Positions 5,730 to 11,403 of a stretch of 11,403 nt of DNA are shown here, one piece after another; positions within the stretch are counted from its first letter, which is position 1; every line of letters starts with the position of its first letter. The notes under the pieces were generated by a model. It worked only from the letters and a program-made list of their open reading frames with translations, was not told where the DNA came from and ran no database searches. Both the position numbers and the translations under genes were made by a program. Origin of the DNA: Actinomycetota bacterium (GTDB lineage Bacteria; Actinomycetota; Actinomycetes; S36-B12; UBA5976); NCBI GenBank assembly GCA_017853815.1, contig JAFMIT010000046.1, positions 1-11,403 on the forward strand, written 5' to 3'.

Positions 5730-8108
5730 TTAGTCGACCTTCACCGGTGGAGCACCAGAGATGTCTTTGCCAGTCTTGATGGCTTCGTAGACGCGGTCTG
5801 GAAGAAGTGGCATGTCGATGTTGCGAACGCCAGTTCCCTTCAGAGCGTCGAGCACTGCATTGACGAACGCTGCAGGGCCGCCCACGGTGGCACATTCACC
5901 AATGCCCTTGGCACCGATTGGGTGGTGAGGGCAAGGAGTGACGACTTCGTAGAGCTCAAAGCCTGGGGTTTCCCATGCAGTTGGAAGCAAGTAGTCCATG
6001 TAGTTCGAACCGATGCAGTTGCCTGCCTCGTCGAAGGTAATGAACTGCATTGCTGCAGCTGCGTAGGCCTCAGTCAGACCACCCATGATCTGTCCTTCGA
6101 CGATCATTGGGTTGATGCGAACACCACAGTCATCGACTGCGACGAACTTGAGGACATCCCAGACACCGGTCTCTGGATCCACTTCGACGGTTGCGATGTA
6201 GCAAGCGAATGGCCAGGTGAGGTTCGGGGGGTCGTAGTACGAGGTGTTTTCAAGACCAGGTTCCATACCGTCTGGCACGTTGCTGTACGCAGCCATTGCA
6301 CATTCTTGGATGGAAACGCCGCGCTCTTGATTGCTACGCACGTAGAAGCGACCAAGCTCCCACTCGATGTCTTCTTCAGACACCTCGAGGAGGTGAGCCG
6401 CAATCTTGCGAGCCTTCGCGCGGATCTTGCGAGACACCATCGCGACCGCAGCACCAGCAACTGGCGTGCTTCGTGATGCGTAGGTACCCATACCGAATGG
6501 AGCGGTATCGGTGTCGCCTTCTTCAACCACAATGTCATCGGCTGGGATACCAAGTTCGTGAGCAACGATCTGTGCCCACGTGGTCTCGTGACCCTGACCC
6601 TGCGTCTTAGCGCCGGTGCGAAGAATTGCCTTACCGCTCATGTGAACGCGAAGTTCTGCAGAGTCGAACATCTTGATACCCAAGATGTCGTACTCGCGGC
6701 TGTTACCAGCACCGAGAGGTTCAGTCATCGTCGAGATGCCGATGCCAAGAAGTTTGCCGCGCTTAGCTGCTTCTTCTTTTTCCTTCAGGAAGTTCTTGTA
6801 GTCGATTGCTTCGAGACCGACATCAAGGCACTTGCCGTACTGACCGGAGTCAGTAAGGAAGCCGAATGGTGTGCGGTGTGGGAAATCATCGTCTTTAACG
6901 AAGTTGACCCGACGAAATTCCGCTTGGTCCATTCCAAGATCATCGGCAGCTGCCTGCACCATGCGCTCTTGGAAGAACATGCCTTCAGTCACGCGGAATG
7001 AGCAGCGGTAGGCCACGCCACCGGGAGCCTTGTTGGTGTAGAAGCCTTCAGCCACCATGTGTGCGTTTGGAATGTCGTAGCAAGCGAACGCTGAGTGCAA
7101 CAAACCAATCTTGAACTTGCTTGGCTGTGCATCAGAGAAGAACGCCCCGTGATCTGAGGTGGTGTGCATACGGAAGCCAAGAATCTTGCCGTCCTTACGC
7201 AGTGCCATCTCACCCTTGAGGTACACGTCGCGTGCGAAGTGCGTCGAAATCAAGTTCGAGCTCTTGTCGCTAATCCACTTCACTGGGCGTTCCGTCAAGA
7301 TCGATGCCAAGATCGAAATGACATAGCCTGGGTAAACAGGAACCTTGTTGCCGAAACCGCCACCAAGGTCTGGTGAAACGACGCGGATCATGTGTTCTGG
7401 AAGTTCAGCCACGAGTGCAACCGCAGCACGAATGATGTGCGGAGCCTGAGTGGTCATGAAGACCGTGAGCTTGCCGGTTGCACGATCGTAATCAGCGATT
7501 GAACCTTCGGTTTCCATCGGTGATGGGTGTGAACGTGGGTAGTGAAGTTCGAGCTTCGAAACAACATCTGCCTGCTCGAAAGCGCGATCTGTTGCTTCCT
7601 TGTCGCCGATTTCCCAATCGAAGACTTTGTTGGTCTGCTGACCTTCTTTGTCATCGCGAATGAGCGGTGCACCAGGTGCCATCGACTGAGTTGGATTGAC
7701 GATAACTGGAAGTTGTTCGTATTCGACAACAATCTTCGAGCAGGCATCGCGAGCGATGTATGGATCGTCAGCAATAACAGCGGCAACTTCTTGACCTTGG
7801 AAGCGAACCTTGTCAGTCGCGAGCACAGCCTGCGTGTCGTACGACAACGTGGGCATCCAAGCCAAGTTGCGGGCGGCCATCATCTCGCCAGTCAGCACCA
7901 AGCGAACGCCAGGCACTTCCCATGCCTTGCTGACGTCGATCGACTTAATGCGAGCGTGTGCAACTGGGCTGCGCAGGATTTCCATGTGGAGCATGCCTGG
8001 CAACACAATGTCATCGACATAGTTGCCCTTACCGCGGATGAAGCGATTGTCTTCGACACGAAGGCGGCTAGCGCCCATGCCACCAATCTTGACTTCGTCT
8101 AGAGCCAT
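5730..8108 (-). CDS. coxL: CoxL, form I aerobic CO dehydrogenase large (Mo-Cu) subunit
   Basis: A 792-residue catalytic subunit of the xanthine oxidase family that oxidises CO to CO2 at a Mo-S-Cu site. AYRCSFR at residues 366-372 is the form I signature; Cys369 corresponds to the copper-ligating Cys388 of Oligotropha. Other family marks are the LGGGFGNK loop (248-255) and GIGE with Glu738, equivalent to the catalytic glutamate near the C-terminus. Length is typical for the subunit (about 800). No Tat or Sec signal is present, as expected for a cytoplasmic-face enzyme. The ATG at 8108 has AGGAG (8118-8122) 9 bases upstream, and coxS ends 6 bases before it. The gene lies in the form I order M-S-L. 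GIGE is followed by Cys739 where the Oligotropha sequence, as I recall it, has Ser. Confidence 0.98.
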   Translation of the reverse strand: MALDEVKIGGMGASRLRVEDNRFIRGKGNYVDDIVLPGMLHMEILRSPVAHARIKSIDVSKAWEVPGVRLVLTGEMMAARNLAWMPTLSYDTQAVLATDKVRFQGQEVAAVIADDPYIARDACSKIVVEYEQLPVIVNPTQSMAPGAPLIRDDKEGQQTNKVFDWEIGDKEATDRAFEQADVVSKLELHYPRSHPSPMETEGSIADYDRATGKLTVFMTTQAPHIIRAAVALVAELPEHMIRVVSPDLGGGFGNKVPVYPGYVISILASILTERPVKWISDKSSNLISTHFARDVYLKGEMALRKDGKILGFRMHTTSDHGAFFSDAQPSKFKIGLLHSAFACYDIPNAHMVAEGFYTNKAPGGVAYRCSFRVTEGMFFQERMVQAAADDLGMDQAEFRRVNFVKDDDFPHRTPFGFLTDSGQYGKCLDVGLEAIDYKNFLKEKEEAAKRGKLLGIGISTMTEPLGAGNSREYDILGIKMFDSAELRVHMSGKAILRTGAKTQGQGHETTWAQIVAHELGIPADDIVVEEGDTDTAPFGMGTYASRSTPVAGAAVAMVSRKIRAKARKIAAHLLEVSEEDIEWELGRFYVRSNQERGVSIQECAMAAYSNVPDGMEPGLENTSYYDPPNLTWPFACYIATVEVDPETGVWDVLKFVAVDDCGVRINPMIVEGQIMGGLTEAYAAAAMQFITFDEAGNCIGSNYMDYLLPTAWETPGFELYEVVTPCPHHPIGAKGIGECATVGGPAAFVNAVLDALKGTGVRNIDMPLLPDRVYEAIKTGKDISGAPPVKVD

Positions 8109-8114
8109 TTCGAA

Positions 8115-8648
8115 TTACTCCTGACCTGCTTGAGCGCGCATTTTTTCTGCGGCCCAAAGAACTGCTTTGACAATGTTTTGGTAGCCCGTGCAACGGCACA
8201 GATTTCCGGAGAGTGCCCAACGAACTTCATCTTCGGTTGGGTTGAGGTTTTCTTCGAGCAACGCTTTCGCTGCGAGCATCATGCCTGGCGTGCAGAAACC
8301 ACACTGCAATCCGTGTTCAGCTTTGAAGCCTTCTTGGATTGGATGCAGTTCACTGGCAGTTGCAAGACCTTCAACCGTCTGCACTGCGTGTCCATCGGCC
8401 TGAACTGCGAGCATCGTGCAGCTCTTAATCGGGCGACCATCGAACAACACGGTGCAGGCACCACAGTTGGTGGTGTCGCAACCCGTGTGCGTGCCAGTCA
8501 TCTTGAGACCTTGACGCAACAAGTGAGCCAACAACAGGCGTGGCTCGACATCAACAGTGCGGTTTTCACCGTTGATGTTGATGGTTACGCGACGAACCGG
8601 AACGTCTGAAGCAGGTGCGGTGCTTACTTCTTCGTAGAGGCTTGACAT
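8115..8648 (-). CDS. coxS: CoxS, CO dehydrogenase small [2Fe-2S] subunit
   Basis: A 177-residue iron-sulfur subunit that passes electrons from the CoxL molybdenum site to FAD on CoxM. The plant-type ferredoxin domain binds one cluster with Cys57, Cys62, Cys65 and Cys77 (GCDTTNCGAC and KSC). The C-terminal four-helix domain binds the second with Cys116, Cys119, Cys151 and Cys153 (CGFC and CRC). All eight ligands are present. The first 18 residues are a polar extension before the ferredoxin fold. The ATG lies one base after the coxM stop (TGA-C-ATG), with AAGGAAG upstream inside coxM, indicating tight coupling. Confidence 0.98.
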   Translation of the reverse strand: MSSLYEEVSTAPASDVPVRRVTININGENRTVDVEPRLLLAHLLRQGLKMTGTHTGCDTTNCGACTVLFDGRPIKSCTMLAVQADGHAVQTVEGLATASELHPIQEGFKAEHGLQCGFCTPGMMLAAKALLEENLNPTEDEVRWALSGNLCRCTGYQNIVKAVLWAAEKMRAQAGQE

Positions 8649-8649
8649 G

Positions 8650-9522
8650 TCAGGCGGCTTCCTTCGATGAGTGGATTTGGTTCAGGAGACGTGAAACGAA
8701 AGTCGCGACGATGTGTCGCTTGTAATCGGCACTTCCACGATGATCCGAACGAGGTTCGGCTGCTGCGGCTGCGAGTTCTGCAGCCTTGGCGATGGTCGCA
8801 TCCGTGAGTGGCTGTCCGACCAATGCAGCAGCTGCATCTGACGCGTCAATCGTCCGGCTTCCGACACCGCCGAGGGCGATACCAGCGCGAACAACCTTGT
8901 CGCCGACAACGTCGAGGGCTACCGCGACTGAGGCGGTTGCGAAGTCACCCACGCGACGCTCAAGCTTGATGTAACCGCCGACTGCCACGCCCTGTGGTGC
9001 AGGAATTACAGCCTCGATAGCGATTTCGTTGTGCTCGAGAGCAGTCTGGAAGGGTCCGAGAACGAAGTCCTTCATCGCGATCTCGCGACGACCCTTCGGT
9101 CCCTGAGCCACGATTCGGCCGTTAAGCGCGATCATGGTTGCTGCCCAGTCGCCCTGAGGGTCGGCGTGGCAGACGGATCCCACGAAAGTGCCGCGGGTGC
9201 GGACGATTGGGTCGGCTACGAGCGGGGCTGCAGCCGAGATTGTTGGCTGCTTTTGGCGGATAATGTCCGATTTTTCCAAATCTTCGTGGCGGCACAGGGC
9301 GCCGATCCGCAAAGTTCCATCGGAATCGAAGCGGTGGTAGCGCAATTCCTCGATGCCATTGATGTCCACCAGCATGGCTGGGGAGGCGAATCGGAGCTTG
9401 AGCATGGGCACCAAGCTCTGGCCACCTGCGAGCAATTTGGCTTCGCCGGCGCCTTGATCGAGAAGGGCGACAGCCTCAGCTACGGTCTTTGGAGACTCGT
9501 ATTGAAAACGTGACGGGTACAT
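8650..9522 (-). CDS. coxM: CoxM, CO dehydrogenase medium FAD-binding subunit
   Basis: A 290-residue flavoprotein of the FAD_binding_5/CO_deh_flav_C family that takes electrons from CoxS and delivers them towards the respiratory chain. The first FAD motif is AGGQS at residues 32-36, at the same position as AGGHS in Oligotropha. The second motif reads TFVGS (112-116) instead of the usual TIGGS/TIGGD. DPIVRTRG just before it is conserved in the family. The C-terminal domain contains the IALGGVGSRTI stretch and the usual Ala-rich helices, ending near YKRHIVATFVSRLL. GAGGAG lies 12 bases before the ATG, a rather long spacing, with 46 bases to the preceding gene. Confidence 0.97.
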   Translation of the reverse strand: MYPSRFQYESPKTVAEAVALLDQGAGEAKLLAGGQSLVPMLKLRFASPAMLVDINGIEELRYHRFDSDGTLRIGALCRHEDLEKSDIIRQKQPTISAAAPLVADPIVRTRGTFVGSVCHADPQGDWAATMIALNGRIVAQGPKGRREIAMKDFVLGPFQTALEHNEIAIEAVIPAPQGVAVGGYIKLERRVGDFATASVAVALDVVGDKVVRAGIALGGVGSRTIDASDAAAALVGQPLTDATIAKAAELAAAAAEPRSDHRGSADYKRHIVATFVSRLLNQIHSSKEAA

Positions 9523-9568
9523 GTTTAGGGATTACTCCTCAATCAACGGGTTCTGATGAGATGGTCTA

Positions 9569-9805
9569 TTAGTTGTTGCCAGCGTCATCGCGCACGGCGA
9601 CTGGCATGGAATCTGCGTCTGGATCTGGGCGACGCTCCTGGTGTGGTGGCCAAGGACCCTGCACCGGCTGACCGGCGACTTTGAGGTACTCAGTGAGTTG
9701 TGGCCAAGCCCAAACCGTTGGGCTTTTGCCAGTCTTAGGGGAGTTTTCAATCAGTGCAAAAAAGCGCGGATTGCCGCGCTCGTGACCTGTTGATTCAACT
9801 GCCAT
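9569..9805 (-). CDS. Uncharacterised 78-residue protein in the cox operon
   Basis: I do not recognise this protein. From the ATG at 9805 it encodes 78 residues, polar, without cysteine or a membrane helix. The N-terminal half looks folded (NPRFFALIENSP, then SPTVWAWPQLTEYLKVAGQP), and the C-terminal third is Pro/Asp/Arg-rich and probably disordered. An AAGGGG lies about 9 bases before the ATG. The frame is open upstream to a TTG at 9877 (102 residues), but that start has no ribosome binding site and the extra residues look unstructured. It sits between the nucleotidyltransferase and coxM on the same strand, so is probably co-transcribed. It could be a small accessory factor; a non-coding leader is the alternative. 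Confidence 0.65.
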   Translation of the reverse strand: MAVESTGHERGNPRFFALIENSPKTGKSPTVWAWPQLTEYLKVAGQPVQGPWPPHQERRPDPDADSMPVAVRDDAGNN

Positions 9806-9904
9806 GTCTTCAGCCCCTTTGCTGCCAACGTGAATTGTGGTGAACGTAACACCGCAGCAGGTCACGCGCAATGGCAAATACTTCGCAGAAAGGAAATGAC
9901 GCGA

Positions 9905-10477
9905 TTAATTCTCGGCAGCTGGATCTTGCTGTCGTGCCGCCAAATCCTCGGCGGTATCGATGTCGCGGTTGTCGCCGAGATGACTCAGCTCGATTTCGAC
10001 GATGTCTTTTCGTCCGCGCAAATATGCACGCGCACCTAAATCGCCTTTAATTTCAGCGAGAATTGCAGGCAAATGGCTTTTGTCCAGTTTGAGTGGGTGA
10101 CCGCGCTGACCGTCATAGGTCGCAATCACCAACTCACCTGGTTCATCAATCACTGCCCGGACACACGCGGGGGTGACCCCCACCAGATCCACCAAAGTGA
10201 CCAATACGCCCGTTACTCGATTGTTATTCAAAATCGTTTCAAGGCCTGCTTTGAGGGACGAACCCATCCCCGTCTCCCAGTTCGGGTTGATGACAATTTG
10301 GCAGTCATCGACCTCGCCTTGCCAGGCACCGAGGACAACGAAAATCTCGTCGCAGCCGCCCTCGCGGAGGACCCGAACCGCTCGGTCAACGAGTCGTTCA
10401 CCGTTCACCATGAGCGGAGCCTTCGGCTGACCGAGCCGAGAGCCACTTCCCGCCGCGAGCACAAGCCCTGCAATCAC
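9905..10477 (-). CDS. MobA/MocA-like molybdenum cofactor nucleotidyltransferase
   Basis: A 190-residue nucleotidyltransferase of the MobA-like NTP transferase family. Xanthine dehydrogenase-family enzymes, including CO dehydrogenase, need molybdopterin cytosine dinucleotide, so this is likely the CTP:molybdopterin cytidylyltransferase (MocA type). The N-terminus carries the NTP-binding signature LAAGSGSRLGQPK (residues 7-19). Later motifs are NPNWETGMGSSL (64-75), the metal-binding-type Asp97 in VTLVDLVG, and GHP (127-129). The frame is open further upstream, but the GTG at 10477 is chosen because it begins exactly at the first strand (IAGLVLAAG) and has AAGGAG 6 bases upstream. It is the first gene of the minus-strand operon. 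Guanylyl versus cytidylyl specificity is inferred from context. Confidence 0.9.
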   Translation of the reverse strand: MIAGLVLAAGSGSRLGQPKAPLMVNGERLVDRAVRVLREGGCDEIFVVLGAWQGEVDDCQIVINPNWETGMGSSLKAGLETILNNNRVTGVLVTLVDLVGVTPACVRAVIDEPGELVIATYDGQRGHPLKLDKSHLPAILAEIKGDLGARAYLRGRKDIVEIELSHLGDNRDIDTAEDLAARQQDPAAEN

Positions 10478-10570
10478 GATGCTCTCCTTTCGCCAAGCCG
10501 AGGCGCCATTTGCGTTGTTAAACTCTAGAACAATCGGCAACTCCGCCGACTTTCCCGACGGTTTGGGCCC
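10478..10570. promoter_or_regulatory. Divergent intergenic region, probable promoters both ways
   Basis: These 93 bases separate the starts of the minus-strand cox operon and the plus-strand xdhC gene, so promoters for both should lie here or just inside the neighbouring genes. TAAACT at 10519-10524 (plus) and TAGAGT on the minus strand near 10525-10530 are acceptable -10 candidates, but no convincing -35 element fits either. No clear operator palindrome is visible. The plus-strand gene has no Shine-Dalgarno sequence in front of its ATG. Confidence 0.4.
10484..10489 (-). promoter_or_regulatory. Ribosome binding site fixing the nucleotidyltransferase start
   Basis: AAGGAG on the minus strand, 6 bases before the GTG at 10477. 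It supports this start over the 21-residue longer reading from 10540. Confidence 0.75.
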
Positions 10571-11403
10571 ATGCGCGACATTCTTGATGACATTTCACCG
10601 TGGTTCGCCGCTGGTGAACGCTTTGCGCTGGCTACCGTCAGCCGCACCTGGAGCTCGTCCCCCCGCCCCATCGGCGCGTCGATGGCGGTTTCTGCGGCAG
10701 GCGAGGTGGTCGGCAGCGTCTCAGGCGGCTGTGTCGAAGGCGCTCTCTACGAAGCGTGCCAAGAGGTGCTTGCCTCCGGAGTTGCCCAGCGAGTTACCTA
10801 CGGCGTGAGTGATGACGATGCCTTCGAAGTCGGACTCACCTGCGGCGGCATTATCGAAATCTTTATCCAAGCAGTCGACGCATCAACGTTCCCGGAATTC
10901 GACATCATCAACCAGGCCGTGACGAACGATCGGCCAATCGGGATTGCGACAGTCATCACCGAAGGTGAACTTTTCGGTCAACGGATTGTTTTCAATGCAG
11001 AAGATATGCACGGCACCCTCGGCAATCCAGGACTCGATGAATCGGTCGTCGCAGATGCGCGCGGCCTGCTTGAACAAGGGCGCACTCGAACGTTGTTGTT
11101 TGGTGCACAAGGTGAGCGACGCATGGACGACATCACGGTGTTCGTTGAATCGTATTCACCAGCTCCGCGCATGATTGTTTTCGGTGCAATCGACTTCGCT
11201 GCAGCCGTTGCGCGCATTGGAAAGTTTCTCGGTTACTACGTTGTCGTCTGTGATGCGCGTCCAATCTTTGCGACGAAGAAACGCTTTCCGGATGCGGACG
11301 AAATTGTTGTGTCCTGGCCGCATAAATATCTGCAGACAATTGAAGTCAACGAGCGAACAGCACTGTGTGTTCTCACGCACGATCCAAAGTTCGACGTACC
11401 GTT
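10571..11403 (+). CDS. XdhC/CoxI-family molybdenum enzyme maturation protein (3' partial)
   Basis: The frame from the ATG at 10571 is open to the window edge (277 residues, no stop), so the gene is truncated by the window. It begins MRDILDDISPWFAAGERFALATV, followed by the canonical XdhC/CoxI signature SSPRPIGASM and GSVSGGCVEGA with Cys54, and then YGVSDDDAFEVGLTCGG (77-93). The Rossmann-like XdhC C-terminal domain starts near residue 200 (RMIVFGAIDFAAAVARIGKFLGYYVVVCDARP). Such proteins bind molybdenum cofactor and promote its sulfuration and insertion into xanthine dehydrogenase-family enzymes (family knowledge). An in-frame stop at 10526 limits the start, and ATG 10571 is the only good choice. 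It lacks a ribosome binding site, so a leaderless or short-leader mRNA is possible. It is divergent from the cox operon. Confidence 0.93.
   Translation, partial: MRDILDDISPWFAAGERFALATVSRTWSSSPRPIGASMAVSAAGEVVGSVSGGCVEGALYEACQEVLASGVAQRVTYGVSDDDAFEVGLTCGGIIEIFIQAVDASTFPEFDIINQAVTNDRPIGIATVITEGELFGQRIVFNAEDMHGTLGNPGLDESVVADARGLLEQGRTRTLLFGAQGERRMDDITVFVESYSPAPRMIVFGAIDFAAAVARIGKFLGYYVVVCDARPIFATKKRFPDADEIVVSWPHKYLQTIEVNERTALCVLTHDPKFDVP

Noticed and set aside
5728..5895. N-terminal extension of the XdhC-YHS protein to 377 residues
   Set aside because: The extra 56 residues overlap the end of coxL in another frame and are Arg/Ser/His-rich; ATG 5727 matches the domain start.
5592..6476. Plus-strand open frame of 294 residues across the end of coxL and the XdhC-YHS gene
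   Set aside because: Antisense shadow. The minus-strand coxL and XdhC-YHS products have clear family motifs, and the plus-strand translation has no recognisable domain and low-complexity Cys/His/Trp composition.
6558..9513. Other long plus-strand open frames inside coxL, coxS and coxM (about 6558-7001, 7542-8102, 8130-8609, 9031-9513)
   Set aside because: All lie fully within strongly supported minus-strand genes and look like codon-bias shadows.
9837..9851. Imperfect inverted repeat GGTG-N7-CACC upstream of the 78-residue gene, considered as an operator
   Set aside because: Only four paired bases per arm and no nearby promoter; expected by chance.
9830..10039. Plus-strand small open frame with an AAAGGAA-ATG start near 9896
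   Set aside because: It has an attractive start signal but runs antisense into the nucleotidyltransferase and encodes nothing recognisable; coincidence is more likely.
1..11403. tRNA, rRNA, CRISPR, insertion sequences, attachment sites
   Set aside because: No cloverleaf, repeat-spacer pattern, transposase or terminal inverted repeats were seen; the window is almost fully coding.

Overview
The window holds most of an aerobic carbon monoxide dehydrogenase (cox) locus. The large subunit carries the AYRCSFR active-site motif of form I (Mo-Cu) CO dehydrogenase, and the structural genes are in form I order, coxM-coxS-coxL. Base composition looks intermediate (mid-50s % GC by eye). GTG starts, tightly overlapping genes and the style of the accessory proteins suggest an actinobacterium, perhaps an aquatic lineage of moderate GC. 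That assignment is inference; no rRNA or tRNA gene is present to anchor it.

Layout. Bases 2-2700 (plus strand): coxD (MoxR-type AAA+ ATPase, 5' end outside the window), coxE (VWA/MIDAS protein), an uncharacterised 96-residue protein, and a 144-residue protein that looks like a degenerate GIY-YIG domain. The successive starts overlap or lie close, so this is probably one transcript. Bases 2716-2745: a strong bidirectional terminator shared with the convergent operon. Bases 2757-10477 (minus strand, transcribed right to left): a MobA/MocA-like nucleotidyltransferase, a 78-residue unknown, coxM, coxS, coxL, an XdhC-family protein fused to a C-terminal YHS domain, coxG, then five consecutive small single-pass membrane proteins of 75-117 residues. 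Bases 10478-10570: a short divergent intergenic region. Bases 10571-11403 (plus strand): a second, canonical XdhC/CoxI-family gene that runs off the right edge.

How the parts work together. CoxL, CoxS and CoxM form the enzyme: Mo-Cu site, two [2Fe-2S] clusters and FAD. The nucleotidyltransferase probably matures the molybdopterin cofactor to its cytosine dinucleotide form. The XdhC proteins, CoxD and CoxE probably handle cofactor insertion, sulfuration and copper loading. CoxG connects the enzyme to the membrane and the quinone pool. The five small membrane proteins behind coxG have no function I recognise. They share a layout (N-terminal membrane helix, then a short cytoplasmic-type tail) and parts of a sequence motif, and look like an undescribed membrane module of this CO oxidation system. 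The other unusual feature is the XdhC-YHS fusion, which would place a possible metal-binding domain on an assembly factor for a copper-containing active site. No regulator, insertion sequence, CRISPR array, tRNA or rRNA gene was found, and no gene-free stretch exceeds about 100 bases.
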